A DNA stretch of 64,000 bases from an uncultured Eubacteriales bacterium (GCA_934446065.1 CAKSDP010000001.1:48183-112182), one strand, 5' to 3'; positions 49,355 through 58,578 are shown, numbered from the stretch's first letter. Program-made: numbers and translations. Notes: a model not told the origin generated them from the sequence alone.

Positions 49355-50842
49355 TTACTCAGCCGAATCGTCCTTCTTTGCTGCAGTCTTCTTTGCTGCG
49401 GTTTTCTTTGCAGCAGGCTTTTCGGCTGAATCATCCTTCTTTGCAGAAGTCTTTTTCGCTGCGGTCTTCTTTGCAGCGGGCTTCTCAGCGGAATCATCCT
49501 TCTTTGCCGCGGTTTTCTTTGCTGCTGTCTTCTTTGCAGGCTTCTTCTCAGCTTCGGGAGCTGCGTCGGTGATCTTTGCGTTGTCGCGGATGAACTCGAC
49601 AGCCTTTCTGACCTTGATGTCCTCAGCAAGAGCCTCGGGAGCGATCTGCGCCTTGATCTGATCTACTTCCATGCCGTAAGCCTCGGAGAGTCTCTTGAAC
49701 TCTTCCTCGATCTCATCGTCGGAAGCTTCGATCTTCTCGTTTGCTGCGATCGTCTCAAGAGCAAGTCTGGTCTTGACCTGACGCTCTGCCTGCGGGCGGG
49801 ACTGCTCTCTCAGACCGTCAAGATCCATACCGGTGTACTTGAAGTAGGTCTTGAGATCCATGCCCTGCATACGGAGTCTGGTATCGAAGTCGCGAACCAT
49901 GTTCTCGCACTCAGCGTCGTACATTACCTCGGGGATATCGCCCTCGAGCTTCTCGACAACTGCTGCAACGAGCTGCTCGTCAACAGCCGCGTCAGCGGAC
50001 TTCTTGTTGTTCTCCTCGAGTTTCGCCCGAATGTCAGCCTTGTATTCAGCAAGAGTGTCAAATTCGGATACATCCTTTGCGAAATCGTCGTCAAGAGCGG
50101 GCTTCTCGTTGAACTTGATGCCGTTGAGCTTTACCTTGAATACGGCTGCCTTGCCTGCAAGCTCCTCAGCGTGATACTTCTCGGGGAAGGTCACGTTTAC
50201 GTCGAACTCGTCGCCGATGCTGTGACCGACGATCTGATCCTCAAAGCCGGGGATGAACTGACCGGAGCCGAGTGTCAGGCTGTGACCGTCTGCCTTGCCG
50301 CCCTCAAAGGGAACGCCGTCAACGGAGCCTTCGTAGTTGATGTCAACGGTGTCCTCGAGAGCTGCTGCTCTGTCGGTAACGTCGATCATTCTGGAGTTGC
50401 GTGCGCGAACGCGCTCGATCTCTGCGTCAACATCGGCATCGGTGACAGGGGTCACGGTGCGTGTTGCCTCAACGCCCTTGTAGCCGTCAAGCTTCATCTC
50501 GGGCTTCGTGTATACCTTTACCTTGATCGTAGCGCCGTTGTCGTCGATGTTGTCGATCTCGAACTCGGGGCGACCGACGATCTCCATGCCGAACTCTTTT
50601 GCTGCCTCTTCATATGCTACGGGAAGCAGATCGTTTACGGCATCCTCGTAGAATACTCCGCGGCCGTATATCTTTTCGATGATAGCGCGGGGAGCCTTAC
50701 CGCGGCGGAAGCCGGGAATGGTTATGTTCTTTGCGCTCTTCTTGTAGGCCTTGTCAACGGCAGCACTGAAGGTAGCGCCGTCGATGGAGATTTCAAACTC
50801 ATAGTTGTTGGGTCCGATGTTTTTCTGATTTTTGAGACTCAT
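49355..50842 (-). CDS. tig: Trigger factor with a long Lys/Ala-rich tail
   Basis: Trigger factor is the ribosome-bound chaperone and prolyl isomerase. The N-terminal ribosome-binding domain shows PGFRRGKAPRAIIEKIYG, the FKBP-type domain shows GSGQFIPGFEDQIVG, and the helical arms follow. The standard protein ends near residue 432; here it continues for about 63 residues through blocks of KKTAAKKTAAKKDDSAEKPA. It begins the tig-clpP-clpX operon, with CCGGAGG upstream. Confidence 0.96.
   Translation of the reverse strand: MSLKNQKNIGPNNYEFEISIDGATFSAAVDKAYKKSAKNITIPGFRRGKAPRAIIEKIYGRGVFYEDAVNDLLPVAYEEAAKEFGMEIVGRPEFEIDNIDDNGATIKVKVYTKPEMKLDGYKGVEATRTVTPVTDADVDAEIERVRARNSRMIDVTDRAAALEDTVDINYEGSVDGVPFEGGKADGHSLTLGSGQFIPGFEDQIVGHSIGDEFDVNVTFPEKYHAEELAGKAAVFKVKLNGIKFNEKPALDDDFAKDVSEFDTLAEYKADIRAKLEENNKKSADAAVDEQLVAAVVEKLEGDIPEVMYDAECENMVRDFDTRLRMQGMDLKTYFKYTGMDLDGLREQSRPQAERQVKTRLALETIAANEKIEASDDEIEEEFKRLSEAYGMEVDQIKAQIAPEALAEDIKVRKAVEFIRDNAKITDAAPEAEKKPAKKTAAKKTAAKKDDSAEKPAAKKTAAKKTSAKKDDSAEKPAAKKTAAKKTAAKKDDSAE
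49358..49534 (-). repeat. 63-base tandem repeat encoding the trigger factor tail
   Basis: The last 59 codons of tig are three copies of a 21-residue unit (KKTAAKKTAAKKDDSAEKPAA-type), the last one cut after 17. One unit carries an S in place of an A. The DNA repeat has period 63 and could expand or contract by slippage. Confidence 0.88.
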
Positions 50843-50902
50843 GTTTCATAATCCTCCGGAAACATTGAAATGATAATGGAAATTTGTTATATCACTCTTT
50901 TT

Positions 50903-50931
50903 ATTGTATATAATTTTTCCGTCCGTGTCAA
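50903..50931 (-). promoter_or_regulatory. Sigma-A promoter of tig-clpP-clpX
   Basis: On the minus strand, TTGACA (50926-50931) and TACAAT (50903-50908) are 17 bases apart, about 60 bases before the tig start. No CtsR-type operator was recognised in the leader. Confidence 0.82.
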
Positions 50932-50971
50932 TGAAATTTTCAAAAAATTTACGTATACGGGCGCAAAAGAG

Positions 50972-51742
50972 CTAATAATCGATCGGCATTGTGATCATAG
51001 GCACGAAATCGAGGTAATCTGCGGCGATTATGGTAAAGTCTATGCCCTCGAATTCCGTCGTGCGCGGGATCGCATAGCTGCCGTGAATGTGGCCGTAGTA
51101 GCAGTGCCGGACGTCATACTCCTTCAGTACATCGACAAGCTCGCGGCAGACGAACGAACCGAACACGGGAGGAAAGTGCATATACGAGAGGATCTCGCCG
51201 CCGTGCTCATCGCACAGACGCACCGCCTCATCGAGGCTCATGCGCAGGCGCAGCACCTCACGCGCTACGATCTTGTCGTAATCGACGTTTTCGGTCGTGT
51301 TCTGCAGCTTCTTTTCAACATACCATCCGCGTGTGCCGCACACAATGTAGTCCTCGACCACGGCGGCATTGTTGTACAGAAAGTCGATTGTTGTGATGCC
51401 GTTTTCCGCGAGAAAATCGCGCATCTTCGTGACGGTTCCCCACCAGTAATCGTGGTTTCCTTTGCCGAGGAGCTTTCGTCCCGGCAGACTGTCGATCAGC
51501 TTGAGGTCGCCGAGCGCCTCATCAAGGTTCATTGCCCATGATATGTCGCCGGGGATCACAACCGTGTCGCACGGCTCGACTATCGCCGACCAGCGCCGAA
51601 CGATTTTGTCCGTGTGCATGGTCCAGCGCGAGCCGAATTTATCCATCGGTTTGTCACGGAATGACGACAGATGCAGATCTGCCATGGAAAAAAGGGACAT
51701 TGCTTCATCCATCTGCCGCAAACGGCTGATATATCCTTTCAT
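50972..51742 (-). CDS. Calcineurin-type metallophosphoesterase
   Basis: This soluble phosphoesterase has the metal motifs MADLHLS, PGDISWAMN, LGKGNHDYWW, MHFPPV and GHIHGSY. They fit the YkuE/YfcE-like MPE superfamily; the substrate is unknown. The start is uncertain: the ATG at 51742 has no good ribosome-binding site, whereas AAAGGA lies before a TTG at about 51721, and an ATG at 51700 gives MSLFSMADLHLS. The gene stands between tig and a DUF1540 gene on the other strand. Confidence 0.88.
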   Translation of the reverse strand: MKGYISRLRQMDEAMSLFSMADLHLSSFRDKPMDKFGSRWTMHTDKIVRRWSAIVEPCDTVVIPGDISWAMNLDEALGDLKLIDSLPGRKLLGKGNHDYWWGTVTKMRDFLAENGITTIDFLYNNAAVVEDYIVCGTRGWYVEKKLQNTTENVDYDKIVAREVLRLRMSLDEAVRLCDEHGGEILSYMHFPPVFGSFVCRELVDVLKEYDVRHCYYGHIHGSYAIPRTTEFEGIDFTIIAADYLDFVPMITMPIDY

Positions 51743-51820
51743 TTATATGAATACAGCCGCGCGGCTGTGGAGAAAATACAGTCGGTAGAACACAATACAA
51801 CGACTTTTGGGGGACTTGGA

Positions 51821-52033
51821 ATGAGAGATGACGAGAGAATCTATTCGCCGGAGCTTCGCGAGATGGACGAGCGGTCTCCGGGTCGGCTGCGCGGCGTGAG
51901 CTGCGACGTCAAGAGCTGTGCGTTTCACGACGGCGAGAGCTTCTGCACTGCACCGAGGATCGCCGTCGGACCGACGAGCGCGCTTCGCGCTGCGGAAACA
52001 GCCTGCGCGACGTACAGACGCCGCCAGCGATAG
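51821..52033 (+). CDS. DUF1540-family small cysteine protein
   Basis: This 70-residue protein carries one DUF1540 unit, GVSCDVKSCAFHDGESFC with a later AAETACATYRR; the spaced cysteines probably bind zinc. A charged 25-residue start precedes it. Function is unknown; family members are common in spore formers. It starts after a GGGGGACTTGG site and ends in TAG two bases before the thrC stop on the other strand. Confidence 0.85.
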   Translation: MRDDERIYSPELREMDERSPGRLRGVSCDVKSCAFHDGESFCTAPRIAVGPTSALRAAETACATYRRRQR

Positions 52034-52034
52034 A

Positions 52035-53516
52035 TCAGAATATAACGTCTATCATCTGCTCGGGCGAGATAACTCCGTCAAAGCGAACGGGGAGCGACAG
52101 AGTGCGCGTGAGCTGTGCGGGGGCTGTCGTGTCGGTCGCGTCCTCAAGAGCTGCGATGATCTCCTCGGGCGAGGCATCGTCCGCGAACTCTACGTCGAGG
52201 CTGCGGCAAACGTCGCCTGCAAATTTGTACGGATTTGCGGTTGACGCAAGGATGATCTTGCGGGCGTCGCCGGTATCCTCGCAGTATTTCTCGGCGCAGT
52301 AGATACCGACTGCGGTGTGCGGATCTGCGAGATAGCCCTTGTCGCGGAACATACGTCCGATGGTCTCGGCGGTCTCGTCCTCCGACGCGCGGTATCCGAC
52401 AAAGCTTTCGCGAAGATCCTCAAGCATCGAGTACGGAATGTGGTATTCGCCGTCTTCTTTCAGCGCCGCCATCTTTTCTGCGGTAAATGCGCTTCCGGCA
52501 ACGGTGTAGATCAGGCGCTCGAGATTGCTCGAGATCAGGATGTCCATTGAGGGGGACATGGTCTTGTAGAATGTGCGGTTGCGGTCGTACTTGCCGTCCT
52601 CAAAGAAATCGGTCAGTACGCAGTTGGAGTTGGAGGCGCAGATGAGTCTGCCGAGCGGCAGCCCCATTCTTTTCGCGAGGAATGCCGCGAAAATGTTGCC
52701 GAAGTTGCCTGTCGGCACGCAGACGTTGACAATGTCGCCCATGAAAATTTCGTTCGACACAACAAGGTCGCAGTATGCCGAGACGTAGTATACTATCTGC
52801 GGCGCAAGTCTGCCCCAGTTGATCGAGTTTGCGGAGGAGAAGAACATTCCGTTCTCCTCTGCGCGGCGTGCGGCATCCTTGTCGGCGAATATCGCCTTGA
52901 CGCCGTTCTGCGCATTGTCAAAATTGCCGCGGATCGCGGTGACAAATACGTTGTCGCCCTCTTGGGTTATCATCTGACGCTTCTGCATCTTTGATACGCC
53001 CTCATCGGGATAGAATACGGAGATCTTTACTCCGGGAACATCGCGGTATCCCTCAAGAGCCGCCTTTCCGGTGTCACCGGAGGTCGCAACGAGAATGTGT
53101 GCGAGACGGCGCTCACCTGTCATGGTGAGTGCGCGGGAGAGGAGCCTCGGCATGATCTGGAGCGCCATATCCTTGAAAGCGCACGTGGGACCGTGCCACA
53201 GCTCGAGCGAATACATACCGTCGCCTATCGGTACAACAGGAGCCGCCCCGCCGGGGAAGCGCTCCTCGGAGTATGCCGTGCGGCAGTCCTCAAGAAGCGC
53301 CGACTTGTCATAATCCGTAAGAAACATAGAGAGTATTTCCGCCGCTCTTTCAGCGTAGGTCATCTCGGTGAGGGCTTCGAGCTTTTCCTCTGTCAGCTCC
53401 GGAATCGATTCCGGCATGAAAAGCCCGCCGTCCGGCGCAAGTCCGGTCTTGATCGCCTCCGCCGAGGTGATACTTCGGGGAAGCTCTGATGTGTCTCTTG
53501 TGCTGATGTAATTCAT
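52035..53516 (-). CDS. thrC: Threonine synthase
   Basis: This PLP enzyme turns O-phosphohomoserine into threonine. The 493-residue protein is of the long type: ISTRDTSELPRSITSAEAI at the start, the PLP lysine in GPTCAFKDMALQ, the phosphate-binding loop SGDTGKAALEG and PTGNFGNIFAA. hom and thrB are not adjacent. The upstream gap of 80 bases contains a plain hairpin (53551-53573) with no T-run. Confidence 0.97.
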   Translation of the reverse strand: MNYISTRDTSELPRSITSAEAIKTGLAPDGGLFMPESIPELTEEKLEALTEMTYAERAAEILSMFLTDYDKSALLEDCRTAYSEERFPGGAAPVVPIGDGMYSLELWHGPTCAFKDMALQIMPRLLSRALTMTGERRLAHILVATSGDTGKAALEGYRDVPGVKISVFYPDEGVSKMQKRQMITQEGDNVFVTAIRGNFDNAQNGVKAIFADKDAARRAEENGMFFSSANSINWGRLAPQIVYYVSAYCDLVVSNEIFMGDIVNVCVPTGNFGNIFAAFLAKRMGLPLGRLICASNSNCVLTDFFEDGKYDRNRTFYKTMSPSMDILISSNLERLIYTVAGSAFTAEKMAALKEDGEYHIPYSMLEDLRESFVGYRASEDETAETIGRMFRDKGYLADPHTAVGIYCAEKYCEDTGDARKIILASTANPYKFAGDVCRSLDVEFADDASPEEIIAALEDATDTTAPAQLTRTLSLPVRFDGVISPEQMIDVIF

Positions 53517-53596
53517 TTTTCCTATCCTTAAATATATTTATGTATTTCATCCTGCTTTTTCGTGAAAAGCAGGCAAAAAGCGTATTTTATGTGCCG

Positions 53597-54544
53597 TCAG
53601 TCGGAGCTGTGGTCGATCCCCATGAATCGTGCAGCGTTGCCGAAGAACAGGCGGTAGATAAGCTCCGGCGGATAGTCACGCGCGAGCGTATCACGCAGAT
53701 GCGGGATGTCGCGTATGCCGCCGACCCCTGCCGGTGTTGATGATATTCCGTCGAAGTCACAGCCGAGCACGACCGTGTCCTCTCCGCCGAGTTCAAGATA
53801 ATGCTCAAGATGACGGCGGATGTCGTCGATTCCGGCGGAGCCGCTCTCCGCCAGATGCTCGGGCGCCATACTTAGCCCGACTACACCATTCATACCGCGT
53901 ATCTTTGCGAACTGCGCGTCGGTAAGATTGCGTCTGTGAGCGCACACCGCACGTGAATTGCTGTGAGATGCGCAGACGCGAAGCCCGAGAGCTTCCGCGT
54001 GCGAGAGCACCTCGTCCGTTTCGGTGTCCGATGCGTGCGAAAGATCGCACACGATCCCGCGTTCCGCCATCAGGTGAAGAAGACGTATACCCGCGTCGGT
54101 CAGACCGCCGTCTGTGTTCCATGCACCGCCGATGCAGTCGGTGCCGCTCCACTGAAGCGTGATCAACCATACTCCGGCGTCGGCGACGGCATGAAAGCGC
54201 TCATCAAGCGTGTCGCTCCCAAGCAGTCTTGCGCCCTCGATCGAGAGCATGAATGCCGGAAACCCTTCGGATGCCGCCGCGCGGGCGTCGGCTGAATTTC
54301 TGCACAGCTTAATTTTTCCGCACTTTACGGAATCGCTTGCTTCAAAATGGTGAAGCACATCCCAAAATCTGTCGTATGCCGCGTTGTCGTCGAGTTTTTT
54401 GTCTGTCCATATCGCTGCCGACTGAACGTATGGGCAAATGCCCGCCGCGCCGTCAAGCGAAATATGGAGCGGTGCTGCGGCAATGTCAAAGCCGTGCAGG
54501 TAAAGCTCGGTCAGCGTGTCACAGTGCATATCTGCATATTTCAT
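53597..54544 (-). CDS. Membrane dipeptidase family (M19) peptidase
   Basis: This zinc dipeptidase-like protein has 315 residues. The metal ligands lie in DMHCDTLTE, LSIEGARL, CDLSHASDTE and ASHSNSRAVC, with GCDFDGI near the end, as in renal dipeptidase-like M19 enzymes. No signal peptide is seen, so the bacterial protein is cytosolic. A role in cutting peptides with D-amino acids is known for some members. It is 16 bases after yraN in the same direction, so it may be part of the lepB operon. Confidence 0.92.
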   Translation of the reverse strand: MKYADMHCDTLTELYLHGFDIAAAPLHISLDGAAGICPYVQSAAIWTDKKLDDNAAYDRFWDVLHHFEASDSVKCGKIKLCRNSADARAAASEGFPAFMLSIEGARLLGSDTLDERFHAVADAGVWLITLQWSGTDCIGGAWNTDGGLTDAGIRLLHLMAERGIVCDLSHASDTETDEVLSHAEALGLRVCASHSNSRAVCAHRRNLTDAQFAKIRGMNGVVGLSMAPEHLAESGSAGIDDIRRHLEHYLELGGEDTVVLGCDFDGISSTPAGVGGIRDIPHLRDTLARDYPPELIYRLFFGNAARFMGIDHSSD

Positions 54545-54560
54545 GTGTACAAATACCGCC

Positions 54561-54965
54561 TTACAGTTTTGATTGGCGTCTCACGGCGTTTTTTATGTGC
54601 GACAGACGGAGAACGGAGAACTCCTCCGTCTCGGGGTCGGCGTAGATCTCAATTACGTCGATCCTCGGCTGGAGAGAGCCGTATTCGTCCCTGTGCGTGC
54701 GCATATATTCCTCCGCCGCGCGGATCAGGCGATCCGCCTTCGCCGCGTTCACAGCCGACCCCGGCGTTCCGAACGGATGCGGGGCATCGGGGCGTGTACG
54801 CCGCGTTTTCACCTCTGTAAACAATATATATTTGTCGTCGGCGGCGATAATGTCAGTTTCAAGATGACCGACTCTGGCGTTGCGCTTGACTATGCGAAAG
54901 CCGAGATCTTCAAGATATTGTGCGGCAAAATTCTCGCCGGCACGTCCCGTATCTCCGCGTTTCAT
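54561..54965 (-). CDS. yraN: YraN/UPF0102 nuclease-like protein
   Basis: This 134-residue PD-(D/E)XK-fold protein has the family start GRAGENFAAQYLEDLGFRIV and the active-site pattern ETDIIAAD with FTEVKTRR. It usually follows rnhB in the lepB-rbgA-rnhB-yraN order, as here. Function is unproven, with suggested roles in DNA processing. The gap to rnhB is 46 bases. Confidence 0.92.
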   Translation of the reverse strand: MKRGDTGRAGENFAAQYLEDLGFRIVKRNARVGHLETDIIAADDKYILFTEVKTRRTRPDAPHPFGTPGSAVNAAKADRLIRAAEEYMRTHRDEYGSLQPRIDVIEIYADPETEEFSVLRLSHIKNAVRRQSKL

Positions 54966-55011
54966 GAGTCAGCCTCGCTTTCGCGCATTATATCATATAT
55001 GGGGTGCTTTG

Positions 55012-55653
55012 TCAATTTTCGGTGCCGCGCCGCTTCTCCTCAAGCATCGCGGACAGCTTTTCGTGATCCCGCTCGAGAAACGAGAGAAACGAGCGCCGGT
55101 GGATCGGCGACGGCCCGTACTCGAACACGGCGAGCTTGTGCTCGCGTGTTGGGTACCCCTTGTGTCGGTCGAAGCCGTACATCGGGTACGCCTCGTGCAT
55201 TGCGGCGCACGTACGGTCACGCGTTACCTTTGCGATTATCGACGCTGCGGCGATCGACGGACTTTTGCCGTCACCGCCGACGATCGCCTTGCCGGGAATG
55301 TCGAATCCGCGGAATATGTTGCCGTCGATCAGCAGAAAATCCGGTGTGACGGGCAGTCCCGCGATCGCGCGGCGCATGGCGAGAAGCGACGCCTCAAGTA
55401 TGTTTATGCGGTCGATCTCCTCCGGAGATGCCTCTGCCGCGCACCAAAGTGCGCCGGATGAGGTTATCTCCTCGTAGAGCCGCTCTCTTTTCTTTTCGCT
55501 GAGCTTCTTGGAATCGTCAAGCCCCTCGGGAATATAGCCTTCGGGAAGGATGCACGCGGCGGCGACTACCGGACCTGCGAGCGGTCCGCGTCCCGCTTCG
55601 TCGCATCCGCAGACGATGACTCCGAATCCGCGGTCAAAGTTTGCGTCAAGCAT
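55012..55653 (-). CDS. rnhB: Ribonuclease HII
   Basis: It removes ribonucleotides and RNA-DNA hybrids from DNA. The 213-residue protein has VCGCDEAGRGPLAGPV with the Asp-Glu pair, and later RDRTCAAMHEAYPMYGFDRHKGY. The ATG at 55653 is chosen because GAGGG lies just upstream and it overlaps the rbgA stop by eight bases (ATGCTTGA); a longer upstream frame is not RNase-like. Confidence 0.96.
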   Translation of the reverse strand: MLDANFDRGFGVIVCGCDEAGRGPLAGPVVAAACILPEGYIPEGLDDSKKLSEKKRERLYEEITSSGALWCAAEASPEEIDRINILEASLLAMRRAIAGLPVTPDFLLIDGNIFRGFDIPGKAIVGGDGKSPSIAAASIIAKVTRDRTCAAMHEAYPMYGFDRHKGYPTREHKLAVFEYGPSPIHRRSFLSFLERDHEKLSAMLEEKRRGTEN

Positions 55654-56557
55654 TGCCGCCCTCACCATTGTCCGCAGCGGGAGCTTCCGCCGTTGCGGTC
55701 TCCGGGCGCTCAAGCGATATCCGCCCGATCTTCGCGGCGCGGAATTCGTCAAGAACGCAGTCGGCGGCGCGTTCGGTGTCGATCTCACCGCCGGAAATGA
55801 GGAATCCGCGTTTTCGACCGAGCGCCGTCAGAATTTCAAACGGTTCAAGTTCGGTCACGTCCGGCGAAAGCTTGTATCTCTCGCAGAACAGCTTCGGATA
55901 CGTGTCGCACAGACGGCGGCACAAGAGCGATGCGAGCGTCTCCGTGTCTAGTATCGCGTCGCGGATCGCACCGGTAAACGCGAGGTTTTCGCCAATCGTC
56001 TGATCCTCAAATTTCGGCCACAGTACGCCGGGCGTGTCGAGAAGATCAATGCCTATCGTTGTGGAGACCCACTGTTTGTCGCGCGTGACGCCGGGCCTGT
56101 CCTCGACCTTTGCTTTCTTTGAGCCGCAGAGCTTGTTAATGAGCGAGGATTTTCCGCAGTTCGGAATACCGACGATCATCGCACGGAGCTTTTTGCCCTC
56201 CATGCCGCGGCTCTTGTAGCGCTCAAGCTTTTCTTTCATGATCTCGCGTATCGCGGGGGATATCTCGCGTATTCCGTCGCCCTTCATGCAGTCGATCGCG
56301 ATTGCCCTGCCGCCGGAGAATTTGTAATACCGCATCCATTCGGCGGTGACGTTCGGGTCTGCAAGCGTGGATTTGTTCAGAAGCGTCAGTATCGGTCGGG
56401 ATTCGCAAAGCTTTGCGATCTCGGGATTTTTCGAGCTTTTCGGAATTCTTGCGTCAAGTATCTCGATCACAATGTCGATCTGTGAGAGGTTTTCCTTTAT
56501 CAGACGGCGGGTCTTCGCCATGTGTCCGGGAAACCACTGAATTGTCTGTGATGGCAT
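55646..56557 (-). CDS. rbgA: Ribosome biogenesis GTPase RbgA/YlqF
   Basis: This circularly permuted GTPase helps late 50S assembly. The 303-residue protein begins QWFPGHMAKTRRLI. The G4 motif comes first and reads NKST (residues 61-64) where NKxD is usual. G1 is GIPNCGKSSLINKL and G3 is DTPGVLWPKF. The C-terminal RNA-binding region follows. The G4 change is odd, although the rest is well conserved. It lies 12 bases after lepB and overlaps rnhB. Confidence 0.94.
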   Translation of the reverse strand: MPSQTIQWFPGHMAKTRRLIKENLSQIDIVIEILDARIPKSSKNPEIAKLCESRPILTLLNKSTLADPNVTAEWMRYYKFSGGRAIAIDCMKGDGIREISPAIREIMKEKLERYKSRGMEGKKLRAMIVGIPNCGKSSLINKLCGSKKAKVEDRPGVTRDKQWVSTTIGIDLLDTPGVLWPKFEDQTIGENLAFTGAIRDAILDTETLASLLCRRLCDTYPKLFCERYKLSPDVTELEPFEILTALGRKRGFLISGGEIDTERAADCVLDEFRAAKIGRISLERPETATAEAPAADNGEGGNA

Positions 56558-56569
56558 AAAAGTCTCCGA

Positions 56570-57268
56570 TCAGTTGTACTTTGCGCGCTTCAGTATAGAT
56601 ATGTTGTCGATGGGGAGCAGACGGAACACGGCTCTGCCGACCACGCATCTCTCATCGACCTGACCGATCTCGGCACGGCGGCTGTCAGCCGAATGATTCC
56701 GGTGATCGCCCATGACGAAGATCTTGCCTTCTTCAACGGTGAGCGGAAGCTCCGTCGTTGACGTAAGCGTCGGTCCTTCAAGATTGCAGTACGGCTCGTC
56801 GAGCGCTTCGCCGTTGACGTATACCGTCCATGTGTCAAAATCAATGTCAACAGTGTCGCCGCCGACCGCGATCACGCGCTTGATCAGCGGTTTCTGATAA
56901 TATCCCGCGTCCATCTTCTGAAGAACGACGATGTCTCCGCGCGTCGGCGTGTAGCCGAGCTCCTGCACTATCAGGTAATCGCTGCTGTTCAGCGTATCCA
57001 TCATCGATTCGCCGTCAACGACCGTAAGCCGTGCGACGTACGTGAACAAGAGCAGGATCACGGCGGTGCATATCGCAAACATCTCGAAAATATCGAAAAC
57101 GCTTGCCGCAGTTCTGCGCGTCTGCGCGCCGTCCGATCCTTCTTCGGCTTTTGCCGCGGCGACCTTGTCGTACAGCTCCGACGGCTTTATGCCGGGCTCG
57201 CTCTCCGGAATATCCGCAAAGTTGTCCGTGTCTCTGTCGGGAATGTTTTCGTTATCAGTATTATTCAT
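56570..57268 (-). CDS. lepB: Signal peptidase I
   Basis: It cuts signal peptides on the outer face of the membrane. The 232-residue protein has an acidic cytosolic start (about 60 residues), one membrane helix (about 69-86), the catalytic Ser in VDGESMMDTL, the Lys in LIKRVIAVGGD, and GDHRNHSADSR. The start at 57268 gives MNNTDNENIP with GAAGGGA upstream; an upstream extension is basic and not family-like. rplS and trmD, the usual neighbours, are replaced by apgM. Confidence 0.95.
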   Translation of the reverse strand: MNNTDNENIPDRDTDNFADIPESEPGIKPSELYDKVAAAKAEEGSDGAQTRRTAASVFDIFEMFAICTAVILLLFTYVARLTVVDGESMMDTLNSSDYLIVQELGYTPTRGDIVVLQKMDAGYYQKPLIKRVIAVGGDTVDIDFDTWTVYVNGEALDEPYCNLEGPTLTSTTELPLTVEEGKIFVMGDHRNHSADSRRAEIGQVDERCVVGRAVFRLLPIDNISILKRAKYN

Positions 57269-57291
57269 GCTGCGGTCGTCCCTTCGTTTGA

Positions 57292-58503
57292 TTATTTTTC
57301 GATCATGTCGGAGAGCAGAGTGCTTCCGTCGGGATTGTAATCGTGCATCTCCTCGCACGTCTTTTCGGAGAACTTGTCAACGCCGGAAACGGATTTTCTC
57401 GAATCGTACATGAAGTACGGCACCGGCTCGTGCGAGTGCGTTCTGATCTCAAGCGGCGTCGGGTGATCGGGCAGGCAGAGGATCTTGAAGTCCTCGCCGG
57501 AGTTTTTCAGGTATTCGTATACGGGCGCGAGTATGAGAGAATCGATCTTCTCTACCGCGAGAACCTTGTTCTCGATCTCACCTCGGTGACCGCACTCGTC
57601 GGGCGCCTCAACGTGAACATATACAAAATCGCGGCCTCTGCGGAATGCGTCGATCGCAGCGTCGGCTTTGCCCTTGTAGTTGGTAAGGTAGTTGCCGGTG
57701 ACGCCCTCAACCTCGATGACCTCCATGCCGGCGCACTTGCCGATTCCCTTGATGAGATCGACGGCTGAGATCACGGAGGCGTCGATGCCCCACTTCTCCT
57801 TGAACGACGGGAGAGCGGGCTTCGTGCCGGGACTCCACAGCCACGGGGAATTTGCGGGCTTCTTGCCTGCGGCGATGCGCGCAAGGTTCACGGGATGGTT
57901 CTTCAGCACCTCGTAGCCGCGCTTCATGAATTCGAGAAATTCCGCGCCGCCGTCGTCCTTGCGGGGAAGCTTGTCGCCGATGACCTGACCGAGAATGTCG
58001 TGCGGGCGGGTGAAATCATAGGTCGCCGGAGCGCCGCGCCAAACAAGGCAGTGGCGGTAGCTGACGCCGGTGTAGAGGTGACGTCCCTCCATCGGCAGCG
58101 CTTCGTTCAGCGCCTGAACGAGCACGTCCGCTTCTTCGGTCGAGATCTCATCTGCACTGTGATCGGTTATGACAAGACTTTCGTAGTCGCCGTCGCCCTC
58201 GAGCGTTACGAGATTGCAGCGGATGGCGGTCTCGTCGTCCTTGAGATCTATGCCCATGCTCACGGCTTCAAGCGGCGAGCGTCCCTTGGAATATACGGCG
58301 GGATCATAAGACATTATTGCCAGATTTGCCGTGTCGGATTCGGGAACCATGTGCGGCGGAACGTTCAGCACCGTGCCGCAGCGAGATATTTTCGCAAGGC
58401 TGTCCATCATCGGTTTTGCGGCAGCTTCCATCGGGGTTTTTCCGCCGAGAGCGGGTACGGGACGATCTGCCATTCCATCCGGAATAAGTACAAGATATTT
58501 CAT
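57292..58503 (-). CDS. apgM: Cofactor-independent phosphoglycerate mutase, archaeal type (ApgM)
   Basis: It interconverts 3- and 2-phosphoglycerate in glycolysis. The 403-residue protein has the alkaline phosphatase superfamily ligands: YLVLIPDGMADRP at the start with Asp, PESDTANLAIMSYDP with the nucleophilic Ser-type segment, EAPDECGHRG, and LPDHPTPLEIRTHSHEPVP. This fits the archaeal-type enzymes rather than GpmI. It heads a group with lepB 23 bases later. Confidence 0.94.
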   Translation of the reverse strand: MKYLVLIPDGMADRPVPALGGKTPMEAAAKPMMDSLAKISRCGTVLNVPPHMVPESDTANLAIMSYDPAVYSKGRSPLEAVSMGIDLKDDETAIRCNLVTLEGDGDYESLVITDHSADEISTEEADVLVQALNEALPMEGRHLYTGVSYRHCLVWRGAPATYDFTRPHDILGQVIGDKLPRKDDGGAEFLEFMKRGYEVLKNHPVNLARIAAGKKPANSPWLWSPGTKPALPSFKEKWGIDASVISAVDLIKGIGKCAGMEVIEVEGVTGNYLTNYKGKADAAIDAFRRGRDFVYVHVEAPDECGHRGEIENKVLAVEKIDSLILAPVYEYLKNSGEDFKILCLPDHPTPLEIRTHSHEPVPYFMYDSRKSVSGVDKFSEKTCEEMHDYNPDGSTLLSDMIEK

Positions 58504-58548
58504 ATATGTTTTTCCTTCTCGGTAAAAATAAATTTCCTATAATAATAT

Positions 58549-58578
58549 ATTATATAATACCGCGTGCGGTAAAGTCAA
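58549..58578 (-). promoter_or_regulatory. Sigma-A promoter of apgM and the lepB group
   Basis: On the minus strand, TTGACT (58573-58578) and TATAAT (58549-58554) are 18 bases apart, about 45 bases before the apgM start. Confidence 0.75.

Noticed and set aside
49335..49661. A plus-strand frame rich in Phe and Ala over the end of tig
   Set aside because: It is the complement of the Lys/Ala repeat of trigger factor and has no independent support.
53551..53573. A CCTGCTTTT hairpin as terminator of the M19 peptidase gene
   Set aside because: On the minus strand it is followed by ATGAAATAC rather than a T-run.
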